Assembly (NCBI GenBank): GCA_963667425.1
Contig: OY763407.1
Coordinates: 558,001 to 622,000, forward strand
Length of the DNA stretch: 64,000 nt
Direction: 5' to 3'
Source of the DNA: G963667425 sp963667425 [NCBI: bacterium]
GTDB taxonomy: Bacteria > UBP6 > UBA1177
Shown here in pieces: positions 1-9,085 of the stretch. How positions within the stretch are numbered: the first letter of the stretch is position 1; the number at the start of each line of letters is the position of its first letter. Under the pieces are notes generated by a model, which had not been told where the DNA came from, searched no databases, and worked only from the letters and a program-made list of their open reading frames with translations. A program made the translations under genes and the position numbers.

Positions 1-1864
1 ATACCGCATTCAATGGTTTAATGTTCGGAGGTGTGTTTTTTACCATATATTGTTCTGACTTTGATGTATCTATTATTTTTCCTTTTCCATCAACGACCAT
101 AAGAATATTTGATGGAACCTGTGATACAATTTTTGCAGATTTATTTATTCTTTTTAATAGGTTAAGGAGCCTTTTTTTATCAGATGTTTTTAAAATAACA
201 TACTGCTTTCCTGGTTTTGAGAAGAAACGAAGAACTTTTTGTTCTTTGTCTGTGTTAAGAAAGTTGCCTCCACTTCCAAGCCAGAAAGATGCGCTTTTTC
301 TGTTCCATTTATAATAATCTGCGATAGGTTCTCTTTCAGGGCTTAATTCCCAGTATTTTGTTATAAGAGGTTTTACCGAATAATATGTAGATATTGTAGG
401 AAGAACCGATGCATTAAAATAAAATATAAAAAGTGCTGAAGATATAAAAAATGAAGGCAGGACAATGTGTTTATACTTTTTATGTGAATAGAGCACTGAA
501 AGAAGAACAGCAATACCAAGAATTGTAATAAGTATTGGGAAAATATATCTGTAATCCGGCGTTCTTCCTCTGAATCGGTCATGGTAAAATGTAAAAATGT
601 TTACCAGAAGAGATGGTTTGTTACCAATATCTCTTGCAACGGAAGCAAGCAGTAAAATAGAAACTATTACTTCTATTTTTTTGCCGACAGTGTTTTCTCT
701 TTCAGTAAAATCGGCGAGATATTTACCTATAAATATGGTTATAAAAGGAGTTATAGGTGCAATATAATGATAAAACTTGGTAGATTGGAAAGCAAGAAAG
801 AAAAATAGACCGGCTACCGTACTAAATATAAAAATATTCTTTCTATCTGTAAATGTTTCTTTTCCTTTACTGAAAAAATGGTAAAAAGCAGCAGGGATAA
901 ACATTGCCCATGGGAACATCCCGTAGCCTATAACTTTTATGTATAGGGTAAAAAGATCATTAGGTTTATGAATGACTCCTGCAGCTCTTTTAAAATGATG
1001 GAAAATGATAAAAGTATCAAAAAATGTCTTTCCGGCATCAAACAGAAGATATCCGAACCAAGGCATAATTACGGCAAGATAAAGAAAAAAACCTATAAAA
1101 TGTTTTTTTAAGTTTTTCCATGAGAAGAAAGCAGCAAAATCTCCTGTAAGAACAAGATAAATAAAGAACATTGCTCCAGGCATTGCTATGGAAAGAAGTC
1201 CTTTGGCAAGAAATGCAAAACCTTCAAGGATATAAAAAAGATAAATAAAAGAATCTCTCTTGTTGATTTTTCCAAAAAAAGTCTTTTCATTATCATCTAT
1301 TTCCGCAAAGTAATAAACAGCAATAGCAATAACCGCAAGTGTATTAAAAACAATAAATGGAAGATCTACCATCACCTGTCTGCTTAATGTAAAAAAGTGA
1401 GGAGACATCATAAGAACAAAAGAGGCTGCAAGAGCAGCTTTTCTTTTCATAAGCCTTGAAAGCAGAATATAAAAAAAGTTTAATCCGATAATTCCGCATA
1501 GTGATATTGGAAGCCTTAATACAAACTCAGTCACCGCTACAGCAAACTGTTCAGGAAAAAGTTTAAGTAAGGCAAAGAAAGGCATAATAAACCAGAACAT
1601 AAGGGGTGGCTTTGACCAGAATCTGTTGCTGTTGCCATACCATAATCTAAAAAATGAATTATGATCCAAAGTTTCTTTTACGACCTGACTGTAATGATTT
1701 TCCCATGGATCTAAAAATTCAAATGAACCTAGCCATGCAAGATATAAAATTAAACCTGAAAGGGTTATGAAAAGAACAGCTTTCTTATCAACAGATGAAA
1801 ACTTTCCTTTTCTTATATCCTGCCATTTTTCCTTATCTTCATTAAGCCATTCTTTTAATTTCAT
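1..1864 (-). CDS. ArnT/PMT-like membrane glycosyltransferase (GT39/GT83 type), 3' end cut by window
   Basis: The reading frame stays open from the ATG at 1864 to the window edge (about 621 codons), so the C-terminus is missing. It is a polytopic membrane protein with a first helix near residues 28-45. A DPWE motif follows at about 52-55 and KPP at about 85-87, preceded by WYGNSNRFWS. This is the first-loop acidic plus KPPL signature of undecaprenyl-phosphate-sugar dependent transferases such as ArnT. Such enzymes move a sugar from a lipid carrier onto lipid A, glycans or protein on the periplasmic face. The substrate cannot be told from sequence. Its ATG directly follows the pyrE TAG, so the two are probably cotranscribed. 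Family assignment is firm; the acceptor is unknown. Confidence 0.85.
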   Translation of the reverse strand, partial: MKLKEWLNEDKEKWQDIRKGKFSSVDKKAVLFITLSGLILYLAWLGSFEFLDPWENHYSQVVKETLDHNSFFRLWYGNSNRFWSKPPLMFWFIMPFFALLKLFPEQFAVAVTEFVLRLPISLCGIIGLNFFYILLSRLMKRKAALAASFVLMMSPHFFTLSRQVMVDLPFIVFNTLAVIAIAVYYFAEIDDNEKTFFGKINKRDSFIYLFYILEGFAFLAKGLLSIAMPGAMFFIYLVLTGDFAAFFSWKNLKKHFIGFFLYLAVIMPWFGYLLFDAGKTFFDTFIIFHHFKRAAGVIHKPNDLFTLYIKVIGYGMFPWAMFIPAAFYHFFSKGKETFTDRKNIFIFSTVAGLFFFLAFQSTKFYHYIAPITPFITIFIGKYLADFTERENTVGKKIEVIVSILLLASVARDIGNKPSLLVNIFTFYHDRFRGRTPDYRYIFPILITILGIAVLLSVLYSHKKYKHIVLPSFFISSALFIFYFNASVLPTISTYYSVKPLITKYWELSPEREPIADYYKWNRKSASFWLGSGGNFLNTDKEQKVLRFFSKPGKQYVILKTSDKKRLLNLLKRINKSAKIVSQVPSNILMVVDGKGKIIDTSKSEQYMVKNTPPNIKPLNAV

Positions 1865-2437
1865 CTATTCTTCTCCCATGAAATCTGATTTGTTAAAAAG
1901 AGAAAAATGTTTATAACCTTTTGCCAGAATATTTTCTTTACCGCCTTCATTTCTGTCCACAAGAGCCAGAATAAAAGCAATTTTATATCCTTCTCTTTCA
2001 AGTGCTTCAGCTGCTTTAAGCGAAGAACCTCCAGTAGTTACAACATCTTCAAGAAGAATTACATGGTCTCCTTTATTAAAATTTGATGTTCCTTCCACCT
2101 GATTTCCTGCTCCGTGATCTTTTGCCTCTTTTCTTACGAGATAGGCAGGTCTTGGATCTTCAGCATCAAAACTTGCAAGAGATGTTGCTGTTGCAAGAGG
2201 ATCTGCACCCATTGTCATTCCACCGACAGCTTTACCTTTTAAATTAAGTTTGTTTTCTATTTCAGAAATTTTTCTGAAAAAAAGATCTCCTATAAGTTTT
2301 GCTCCTTCAGGGTGAAGGGCTGTTTGACGACAATCTATATAAAAGTTGCTCTCTCTTCCTGATGCGAGCACTACATGTTTTTTCTGAAAAGATTTTTCTT
2401 TTAAAATTTCAAGAAGACGGGCTTTTTTTGTGTCCAT
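1865..2437 (-). CDS. pyrE: Orotate phosphoribosyltransferase
   Basis: PyrE joins orotate to PRPP to make OMP in de novo pyrimidine synthesis. The 190-residue length fits the family. The PRPP-binding motif VILLEDVVTTGGSS lies at about 127-139, and the N-terminal SGRESNFYIDCRQTALHPEG region (27-45) is typical of bacterial PyrE. The VRKEAKDHGAGN loop at 101-112 carries the catalytic loop Lys/His. An AGGAG about 8 bases before the ATG supports the start. It sits between the sulfurtransferase upstream and the glycosyltransferase downstream, with no other pyr genes nearby. A -35-like TTGACT lies upstream at about 2488-2497, but no convincing -10 is spaced from it. Confidence 0.95.
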   Translation of the reverse strand: MDTKKARLLEILKEKSFQKKHVVLASGRESNFYIDCRQTALHPEGAKLIGDLFFRKISEIENKLNLKGKAVGGMTMGADPLATATSLASFDAEDPRPAYLVRKEAKDHGAGNQVEGTSNFNKGDHVILLEDVVTTGGSSLKAAEALEREGYKIAFILALVDRNEGGKENILAKGYKHFSLFNKSDFMGEE

Positions 2438-2510
2438 TTTTTTTCTCCTGATTCAAAAAAATACCGAAAACACTATATAACTATGACTAAAAGTCAATTT
2501 TTCAACACTT

Positions 2511-3335
2511 TTAAAGCAAAATGACATCTTTTTTTACCGGTGTAAAATCATAACTAATCCAATCACTCCATGAACCTGCATAAAGAAAGGCATTTAATCC
2601 GCATTCTTTCATTGCAAGCCAGTTAAATGCAGCTGTAATTCCGCTTCCGCAGTAAACAATGATTTCCTTTTTCTCTGAAAGTTCTATGAAATGTTCTCTG
2701 AGTTGTTTCAAGGGGAGAAACTCTCCATCTTCATTTATTATTTCCTGCCAGAAAAAGTTTAATGCACCTGGGATATGACCGGCAATATTATCAATAGGTT
2801 CCACTTTCCCTTTATATCTTTCTGAAGCTCTTGAATCAACTATAACTACAAAAGGATTATCTATTCCTGATAAAACATATTTTACATCTTTTATCATTGA
2901 AAGGTCTGGTTTGCCTGTTATTTTGCCTTTAACAGGTTGTGGAATTGCATTGTTTAGTTCTATGCCGTATTTTACAGCATTTTCAATTTTTCCGCTAAGC
3001 ACTGAAGCTTTTATTCCAAGCATCCTCAGCATTAAAGTAATTCTTGCACTATAAAAACCGTAACTTACAACGTAAGAATCATCAGAAATGCCTATCTTTT
3101 CCATATGAGCTATAAAATCTTTAAAATCTGGAAAAGGGTGCCTACCGCCATGTTTCATTACTTGACCAGATAAAATCTTATCTCCCGATACAAATATTGC
3201 ACCATCGATGTGGGTTTCCATATATTCTTTTTCGCCTTTATCGGGAATTGAAAGGTCTGCCCGGCAGTCAAGAACTATAAATTTATCTCTATTTTCAGAG
3301 AGTTCTTTTAAAGTGACAATATATTTCACTGTCAA
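2511..3335 (-). CDS. sseA: Sulfurtransferase, two rhodanese domains (3-mercaptopyruvate/thiosulfate type)
   Basis: Two tandem rhodanese domains occupy about residues 5-125 and 145-272. The C-terminal one carries the active loop CGSGITA with the sulfur-accepting Cys229. The CG(S/T)G loop is closer to mercaptopyruvate sulfurtransferases (CGSGVTA) than to thiosulfate rhodaneses (CRKG). The equivalent loop of the N-terminal domain (near SYGFYSAR) has no cysteine, as usual for the structural domain. The start is TTG with GGAG seven bases before it; a GTG two codons later is less well spaced. The gene begins 2 bp after ybaK and is presumably cotranscribed. Substrate preference is inferred. Confidence 0.9.
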   Translation of the reverse strand: MTVKYIVTLKELSENRDKFIVLDCRADLSIPDKGEKEYMETHIDGAIFVSGDKILSGQVMKHGGRHPFPDFKDFIAHMEKIGISDDSYVVSYGFYSARITLMLRMLGIKASVLSGKIENAVKYGIELNNAIPQPVKGKITGKPDLSMIKDVKYVLSGIDNPFVVIVDSRASERYKGKVEPIDNIAGHIPGALNFFWQEIINEDGEFLPLKQLREHFIELSEKKEIIVYCGSGITAAFNWLAMKECGLNAFLYAGSWSDWISYDFTPVKKDVILL

Positions 3336-3337
3336 AA

Positions 3338-3832
3338 TTATTCTCCTTCTTTTACTATATCAGCAGTTATGCCCTGAATTACCAATAAAAGATCCTGAAG
3401 TTTTAGTTCAATTTGAAGACCTATTTTTCCACCACTTACAGTTATTGTTTCTAAATTTTCAGCGCTGGAATCTATGAATGTTTTATAATTTTTTTTCATT
3501 CCAACAGGAGAGCATCCGCCTCTTATATAACCTGTTTTTGCAAGAATGTCTTTAACTGCAATAAGATCTATTTTCTTTTCTCCGCATACTTTTGCTGCTT
3601 TTTTCAGATCGAGTTCTTTATCTACAGGGATAACAAATACGTAAAGTTCTCTGCTAGTGCTTTCTGCAACAAGAGTTTTGTAAACTTCCTCATTTCTTTT
3701 TCCAACTTTTGCGGCAACAGAAATTCCGTCTATTTTGCCATCTTCAGCTTCGTATGAAAAAGATTTATATTCTATCTTTTTGCCATCTAAAATGCGCATT
3801 GCATTTGTCTTTTTTTCTTTATCTTTAGCCAT
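3338..3832 (-). CDS. ybaK: Cys-tRNA(Pro)/aminoacyl-tRNA deacylase, YbaK/EbsC family
   Basis: This 164-residue protein is full length for the YbaK family of trans-editing proteins that hydrolyse mischarged Cys-tRNA(Pro). The family landmarks KTNAMRILD at the start, VYKTLV near 50, and the GYIRGGCSPVGMKK loop near 116-129 are all present. The Shine-Dalgarno sequence is weak. The 8-bp gap from the dehydrogenase upstream and the 2-bp gap to the sulfurtransferase downstream imply cotranscription. The family call is firm; the exact tRNA substrate is by analogy. Confidence 0.92.
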   Translation of the reverse strand: MAKDKEKKTNAMRILDGKKIEYKSFSYEAEDGKIDGISVAAKVGKRNEEVYKTLVAESTSRELYVFVIPVDKELDLKKAAKVCGEKKIDLIAVKDILAKTGYIRGGCSPVGMKKNYKTFIDSSAENLETITVSGGKIGLQIELKLQDLLLVIQGITADIVKEGE

Positions 3833-3840
3833 TATTACGC

Positions 3841-4797
3841 CTATATTACTTTGTTTAAAGGTTTTTTTCCTTCTAAAACCAGCACTGTGTCATCTATTAC
3901 CATTTTTGCCATTTCAGATCTTGTTTCCATGGTTGCGCTTCCTACGTGCGGCAGGATTACAGCATTTGGAAGTTGCCTTAAACGATTTTCTATTAATGGT
4001 TCAAACTCAAATACATCAAGTCCTGCACCAAGTATTGTTCTGTTTTCAAGTGCATCTGCAAGTTCTTTTTCGTTTATTAGTTGTCCTCTTGCTGTGTTTA
4101 TTAAAACGCACTCTTTTTTCATCATTGAAAATTCCTTTTGAGAAATAATATGATGAACTTCAGGAGTGTAGGGGAGATGAAGAGATATAACATCACAGGT
4201 TTTATATATTTCTTCTTTTTCCATAAAAGATAATCCTAATTCCTGTTCTTTATCTTTGGAAAGCCTGCTTCGTTTATTGTAAAATATCTCCATATCAAAT
4301 CCTCTGGCTCTTTTTGCAACAGCTTCAGCAATTCTGCCGTATCCGATAAGCCCTAGTTTTTTATGCTTTAAGTCTCTTCCAAGAAAAAGAGCAGGTTCCC
4401 ATCCTGAAAAATAACCGTTAAGTGTGTAGTTAAAAGCCTCTCCACCACGGCGCATAACCATAAGCATAAGTAGAAAGGCAATATCTGCTGTTGCATCTGT
4501 AAGAACTCCAGGTGTATTTGTAACTGAAATTCCTTTTGAAGCAGCATAATTTATATCAATATTGTTAAATCCGACAGCGTAATTAGCAATAATCTGAAGA
4601 TTTGGTGCCGAATCAATAACTTCTTTATCTATGTTTTGAGAAAGAAGAGTTATCATTCCATGAGGATCAAAAGTTTGAGCATTTCCTTTAATGGACTCTC
4701 CTTTACCTATAACTTTTACTTCAAACTGATTTGAAGATGTTATTTCTTTAAATCTTTCTCCTGGAAGCGGGGAACAAATAAGAATACGTTTTTTCAT
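3841..4797 (-). CDS. D-isomer specific 2-hydroxyacid dehydrogenase (glyoxylate/hydroxypyruvate reductase-like)
   Basis: The 318-residue NAD(P)-dependent enzyme reduces 2-keto acids to D-2-hydroxy acids. The Rossmann motif GLIGYGRIA is at about 149-157, with Ala in place of the third Gly. The catalytic triad is readable: Arg237 in NTARGQ, Glu266 in DVFEFEP, and His284 in LPHVGSAT. The start at 4797 is preferred because GGAGAG lies 6 bases before it; a reading from 4815 would place that site inside the gene. It heads the ybaK-sseA run. Family members include glyoxylate, hydroxypyruvate and D-lactate-type reductases, and the substrate here is not decided. Confidence 0.88.
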   Translation of the reverse strand: MKKRILICSPLPGERFKEITSSNQFEVKVIGKGESIKGNAQTFDPHGMITLLSQNIDKEVIDSAPNLQIIANYAVGFNNIDINYAASKGISVTNTPGVLTDATADIAFLLMLMVMRRGGEAFNYTLNGYFSGWEPALFLGRDLKHKKLGLIGYGRIAEAVAKRARGFDMEIFYNKRSRLSKDKEQELGLSFMEKEEIYKTCDVISLHLPYTPEVHHIISQKEFSMMKKECVLINTARGQLINEKELADALENRTILGAGLDVFEFEPLIENRLRQLPNAVILPHVGSATMETRSEMAKMVIDDTVLVLEGKKPLNKVI

Positions 4798-4902
4798 ATT
4801 CAACTCTCCAAACAAATTAACATCTCAATAACTTATCAGAAATAAAAAGATTTTCAAAACTTTTAGTTTTTTCCATGAGAAGAAATGTTTTCAGAAGTTA
4901 TT

Positions 4903-6051
4903 TTAAATAGTAATTCTCTCTATCCATGGAGCAATATTGGTGACAACTTCATAGTTTATTGTTCCCATAAGAGATGCAAGCTGTTCTGCTGTAATTTCCT
5001 GATCTCCTGATTTACCTATCAATATAACTTCATCTTCAAGCTTTACATCAGGAATATCTGTAACATCGATAGTTGTAAGATTCATTGCTATTCGTCCTCT
5101 GATAGGGGCACGTTTTCCTTTTACAAGCACATAGCCCTGGTTACTTAAACTTCTTTTATATCCATCGGAATATCCTATTGGAAGAATTGCTATTTTAGAT
5201 TCTCTTGTCGTCTGATAACTGCATCCGTAACCTAGAAAAGAACCGGCAGGAATAGTTTTGATTTGACCAATAATTGTTTTCCATGAAAGTACAGGCATAA
5301 GTTCAAGATTTTTCTTTTCAGGGTTTTCCAGCATCCATGAGAGATAAGATTCTTTTGAAGGCCAGAGTCCATACTGTGCTATTCCAATTCTTACCATTTC
5401 AAATCTTGCTTCAGGAAATATCATTGCAGCGGCAGAAGATGCCATGTGTCTTATAGGTTTTATGCCATATTTTTCAATTTGTGAATACATTTTCATAAAA
5501 TTATCCATCTGAAATCTGGCATATGAATGATCTGTCGTATCCTCTACATTTGCAAAATGTGTATAAACTCCTTCTATTTCAATAGTTTTATATTCAACAG
5601 CTTTCTGAATAAAGCTATCAAGGTTTTCAGGCATTATTCCCTGTCTGAAAGTTCCTGTTTCAAGTTTAAGGTGTATAATCCCTTTCTTATTAAGCTTTAT
5701 TGATGCTTCATTTGTTTTTTCAAGTGATTCAGGATTATAAATAGCCATTATTATATCGTTTTTAACAGCCTCTTCAACTGCATGAAGCATAATGGGACCA
5801 AGTACAACTATTTTTTCTTTAAATCCGTTTTCCCTAAGCTGAAGAGCTTCCTGAAGAGAATGAACACAAAATCTTTTTATACCGCATTTTCTGGCAATAG
5901 ATGCTATTTCTATTACGCCGTGTCCATACGCATTTGCTTTTATAACTACAGACTTTTCAACACTTTGAGGAAGAATTGATGAAAAGAAATTTATATTGTT
6001 AATGTATGCTTTTTCAGAAAGCTCAACTCTGTTTGTGACTATTTTATTCAT
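4903..6051 (-). CDS. alr: Alanine racemase
   Basis: Alr is a PLP enzyme that makes D-alanine for peptidoglycan. Lys38 in VIKANAYGHG is the PLP-binding lysine. The opposing catalytic tyrosine is Tyr275 in LGYGCSY. The fold-type III barrel and C-terminal beta domain fit the 382-residue length. The usual Met-Asp near RGRIAM reads Met-Asn here (about 323-324), a small oddity. The gene has its own TATAAT promoter 31 bases upstream of the start and is separated from its neighbours on both sides. Confidence 0.95.
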   Translation of the reverse strand: MNKIVTNRVELSEKAYINNINFFSSILPQSVEKSVVIKANAYGHGVIEIASIARKCGIKRFCVHSLQEALQLRENGFKEKIVVLGPIMLHAVEEAVKNDIIMAIYNPESLEKTNEASIKLNKKGIIHLKLETGTFRQGIMPENLDSFIQKAVEYKTIEIEGVYTHFANVEDTTDHSYARFQMDNFMKMYSQIEKYGIKPIRHMASSAAAMIFPEARFEMVRIGIAQYGLWPSKESYLSWMLENPEKKNLELMPVLSWKTIIGQIKTIPAGSFLGYGCSYQTTRESKIAILPIGYSDGYKRSLSNQGYVLVKGKRAPIRGRIAMNLTTIDVTDIPDVKLEDEVILIGKSGDQEITAEQLASLMGTINYEVVTNIAPWIERITI

Positions 6052-6082
6052 TTTCGTAACTCCTAAAAATTACTGACAGCCA

Positions 6083-6110
6083 ATTATAGCCTAAAGTTAT
6101 TTTATATCAA
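6083..6110 (-). promoter_or_regulatory. Sigma70-type promoter of alr
   Basis: On the minus strand TTGATA (6105-6110) and TATAAT (6083-6088) are separated by 16 bases. The -10 is consensus and lies 31 bases before the alr ATG. Confidence 0.65.
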
Positions 6111-6188
6111 ATAAGATATAGTTTTTGACATCTACGTTTAAAACCTCTCTATTATTTGCAAAAAGTCCTTGGAATAGAAGGGGAAATC

Positions 6189-6216
6189 AGTCATGCACAG
6201 AATTGTGTGCATGACT
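6189..6216. repeat. Perfect 11-bp inverted repeat with 6-base loop
   Basis: AGTCATGCACA and its exact complement flank GAATTG. No T-run follows on either strand, so it is not a standard intrinsic terminator. It lies between the end of the HEAT-HDOD-gpsA-dapB-eamA unit and the alr promoter. It may be an operator, an RNA-processing stem or a Rho-associated barrier. Confidence 0.6.
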
Positions 6217-6354
6217 AAAAACCAGTAAAATCAACGATTTATGTGTTTGGTCTTGCTTTTTTATGTCTAAAAGTTTTTAACATACTGAAATTGTTGAGAA
6301 GATAAAATTTATAAAAAAAAAGACCATTTTAATTTGTATTTCTTTTTGTAGAAA

Positions 6355-7215
6355 CTATTTATGGCTGGTTCTTTGAGTGTGTAAAAACAGCAAAAGAGCT
6401 GCTCCAAGTATTATTGTTCCACCGGTAACACTCATAATATCCGGAACTTCTCCCCATACAATGAAACCTGCTATAGCTGCAAATATAATGCTTGAATAAT
6501 TATAAATAGATATTTCACCTGCATTTGAATTTTTGTAGGCAACAGTTAAACCTATCTGACCAAAAGATGCTGAAACACCAATCATTATAAGATAAAACCA
6601 CTGAATTGGAGTTGGCATTTTAAACACATAAATCATGAGTGGTGCCATGACTGCTACTGAAAACATTGAGAAGAATAAAACAATAGTTCCTGAAGATACT
6701 TTATCTTTTAAATGCCTTATGACTGTATAGGCTCCGGCAGCGCACATCGCAGATGAGAAACCTGCAATTGCTGGAAGTATACTTAAACTCATTTCAGGTT
6801 TTATGACAAGCATTGCTCCTGCAAATACGGCTATTAAAACAGGAATTTGTAATTTTGAAGGTTTTTCTTTTAAAAATACGAATGCAAAAAGAGTTACAAA
6901 GAATGGAGATACTTTATTAAGCATTGATGAATCTGCTAAAAGCAAATTATTTACAGCATAAAAGTTAAGAATTACTCCTGCAAGACCGAGAGTCGATCTC
7001 AGGATTAGAAATTTTATGCTTTCTTTTTTATTTTTGCAGTGTTGTTTTTCCTTTCTTACAAGGGCAAATGCTATAAAAATTGTTACAAAATTTCTGAAAA
7101 ATACTTTTTCGAAAATAGGAATGTCACCTGAGAGTTTTATAAAAACACTCATGAAAGTGAACGAAACTGTACTGAGAAGCATAAAAAGTACAGCTTTTGT
7201 CTTGTTATCTCTCAT
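6355..7215 (-). CDS. EamA/DMT-family inner-membrane transporter
   Basis: The 286 residues form about ten hydrophobic helices in two homologous halves, the EamA (RhaT/YdcZ-like drug-metabolite) architecture. The first repeat has the FMSVFIKLSG helix and the FFRNF segment. The gene overlaps dapB by 11 bases and is last in the HEAT-HDOD-gpsA-dapB unit. The cargo of this family (amino acids, metabolites, nucleotide sugars) cannot be predicted from sequence, and proximity to dapB is only a weak hint of an amino-acid link. Confidence 0.88.
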   Translation of the reverse strand: MRDNKTKAVLFMLLSTVSFTFMSVFIKLSGDIPIFEKVFFRNFVTIFIAFALVRKEKQHCKNKKESIKFLILRSTLGLAGVILNFYAVNNLLLADSSMLNKVSPFFVTLFAFVFLKEKPSKLQIPVLIAVFAGAMLVIKPEMSLSILPAIAGFSSAMCAAGAYTVIRHLKDKVSSGTIVLFFSMFSVAVMAPLMIYVFKMPTPIQWFYLIMIGVSASFGQIGLTVAYKNSNAGEISIYNYSSIIFAAIAGFIVWGEVPDIMSVTGGTIILGAALLLFLHTQRTSHK

Positions 7216-8011
7216 CGGAACTGAGCAGATCTTCCATTGAATAAAATCCGTTAGGTTTTAAATACAACCATTCAGCAGCTCTTATTGCGCCAAGAGCCAG
7301 AGCATCTCTGGATGATGATGTGTGTTTAATGGAAATTCTTTCTCCATCATTTGCAAAAATGATTTCATGTTCTCCAGTAACATCTCCGCCACGCACAGCA
7401 TGAATTGCTATTTCTTCCTTGGTTCTTGCTCCAACAAGTCCTTCCCGCCCATAAATGACACTTTTTTCAACAGTTGTTTCTCTATTTTCAGTTATTATTT
7501 CAGCCATTCTCAGTGCTGTTCCTGATGGTGCATCCTTCTTTTTGTTATGGTGAAACTCTATTATTTCCACATCAAAATCTTTTGTCATTTTAGATAGCTG
7601 ATCAATAATATTGTAAACAATATTAACACCATAGCTCATATTTGAGGAATAGAACACCGGTGTTTTTTCAGATGCCTTATGAGCAAGTTTTAACTGTTCT
7701 TTTGTTATTCCTGTTGTTCCTGAGAGAAGAGGTTTTTTATGTTTGACAGCACTCTCAAGTAATGTTTCAAAAAGAAAAGGCGACGAAAAGTCGACGACCA
7801 TGTCTACATCTTTTACGTTTTTTGAATTAAATTCTTCTATTATTATGTCATTTGCTTCCGGAACAATTTTTGAAAGAAGTTCCCCATAATAAGGTGATTC
7901 CTGGCTATCTACAGCTGAAACAATTTCTATATTTGAATTTTTTGACAATGAAACTATTCTTCTGCCCATTCTGCCGGCCGCACCAACCAGCATTGTTTTT
8001 ATTTTTTTCAT
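7205..8011 (-). CDS. dapB: 4-hydroxy-tetrahydrodipicolinate reductase
   Basis: DapB performs the second committed step of the diaminopimelate/lysine pathway, feeding peptidoglycan and lysine. The NAD(P) site GAAGRMGRRI lies at about 10-19. The GTTG segment, the SSNMSYGVN segment and the signature EFHHNKKKDAPSGTA (catalytic His and Lys) are all intact. The length of 268 residues is normal. It follows gpsA by 41 bases and its 3' end overlaps the EamA gene, so translation is probably coupled. Confidence 0.96.
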   Translation of the reverse strand: MKKIKTMLVGAAGRMGRRIVSLSKNSNIEIVSAVDSQESPYYGELLSKIVPEANDIIIEEFNSKNVKDVDMVVDFSSPFLFETLLESAVKHKKPLLSGTTGITKEQLKLAHKASEKTPVFYSSNMSYGVNIVYNIIDQLSKMTKDFDVEIIEFHHNKKKDAPSGTALRMAEIITENRETTVEKSVIYGREGLVGARTKEEIAIHAVRGGDVTGEHEIIFANDGERISIKHTSSSRDALALGAIRAAEWLYLKPNGFYSMEDLLSSDER

Positions 8012-8052
8012 GACCGATCCAATTTATTTATAAAAATTAACAATTATATATA

Positions 8053-9069
8053 TTATGAAAAACCATAAAACTCATCTTTTAAACTTCTTTTCATGAGAGT
8101 TGAAAAAACTTCCTCCACTTCTCCATTTTCATGAATGATTTTATAGACAGCTTCTGTTATAGGCATTGAAACATCAATTTTTCTTGCAAGATCGTGTGCT
8201 GAAAGTACAGTAGTTACTCCTTCTGCAACCATTTTCATGTTTGAAAGTATTTCTTTGATTTTCATACCTTCACCAAGTTTGATTCCAACCTGTCTGTTTC
8301 TACTTAAAGCCCCGGTACATGTGAGTATCATGTCTCCGACACCTGAAAGACCACTCATTGTATATGGATTTGCGCCAAGTCTTCTACCGAGCCTTGATAT
8401 TTCGGCAATAGCTCTTGTCATTAACGCTGCTTTAGCATTCATTCCAAGACCAAGTCCTTCCAAAATACCGACAGCAATGGCAATTACGTTTTTCATTGCT
8501 CCGCCGATTTCAACTCCCATAACATCAGATGAACGATAGGTTCTAAAGTATTCTGTTGCAAAAAGATTTTGTATAAAATCTATTCCATCTGAATTATGGC
8601 TGGCTACAACAGCGGCCGATGGAGTTTTTAATGCAAGCTCTCTGGCAAAAGTTGGTCCTGAAAGGAGAAAAATATTCTTATGCATAAAATCAGGAAGAGA
8701 TTCTTCCGCAACCTGATTCATAAATTTAAGAGTACCATTTTCTATTCCTTTTGAGAGCATTACAAGAGATGTTCCATGTTTGAAAAAATATGAGATATCT
8801 GAAAAAACACTTCTTGTAAATTGGGAAGGAACAGCCATAACAACAACATCTTTATTTTTTACGGCATCTTCCATAATATTTGTTGCAAAAAGATTTTCCG
8901 GTAGTTTTATTTCAGGAAGAAAGATACTGTTTTCGTGTTCTTCATTAATTGATTTTACAACCTCTTCTTCTCTTGCCCATATTGTTGTTTCGTATCCTTT
9001 TTCTGCAAGCAGAGATGCTATGGCAGTTCCCCAGCTTCCTGCTCCTATAACTGCAATTTTAATTTCCAT
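8053..9069 (-). CDS. gpsA: Glycerol-3-phosphate dehydrogenase [NAD(P)+]
   Basis: GpsA reduces dihydroxyacetone phosphate to sn-glycerol-3-phosphate for phospholipid synthesis. The N-terminal dinucleotide site IAVIGAGSWGTAIA begins at about residue 4. LSGPTFARELA and the catalytic Lys in GGAMKNVIAIA are present, as is the substrate motif SRNRQVG. I chose the ATG at 9069 (338 residues) because GGGAGC lies about 9 bases upstream and the reading clears the previous stop. A TTG at 9093 would add eight residues and overlap the HDOD gene. Confidence 0.95.
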   Translation of the reverse strand: MEIKIAVIGAGSWGTAIASLLAEKGYETTIWAREEEVVKSINEEHENSIFLPEIKLPENLFATNIMEDAVKNKDVVVMAVPSQFTRSVFSDISYFFKHGTSLVMLSKGIENGTLKFMNQVAEESLPDFMHKNIFLLSGPTFARELALKTPSAAVVASHNSDGIDFIQNLFATEYFRTYRSSDVMGVEIGGAMKNVIAIAVGILEGLGLGMNAKAALMTRAIAEISRLGRRLGANPYTMSGLSGVGDMILTCTGALSRNRQVGIKLGEGMKIKEILSNMKMVAEGVTTVLSAHDLARKIDVSMPITEAVYKIIHENGEVEEVFSTLMKRSLKDEFYGFS

Positions 9070-9085
9070 GTGATTTTGCTCCCTA

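Larger units (their letters stand above)
6052..6354. other. Intergenic region between the EamA gene and alr
   Basis: This 303-base gap holds the alr promoter (6083-6110), a strong hairpin (6189-6216) and A/T-rich sequence. No ORF with a ribosome-binding site and no tRNA-like fold was seen. An A9 run at about 6310-6320 reads as T9 on the minus strand after the EamA stop, but only a 5-bp stem precedes it, so a terminator is not convincing. Confidence 0.6.

Noticed and set aside
373-582. Minus-strand 69-residue ORF inside the first gene
   Set aside because: It is a shadow of the long glycosyltransferase frame on the same strand.
2484-2496. TGACT-AAA-AGTCA inverted repeat between the sulfurtransferase and pyrE
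   Set aside because: The stem is only 5 bp with no T-run, so it is not a supported terminator.
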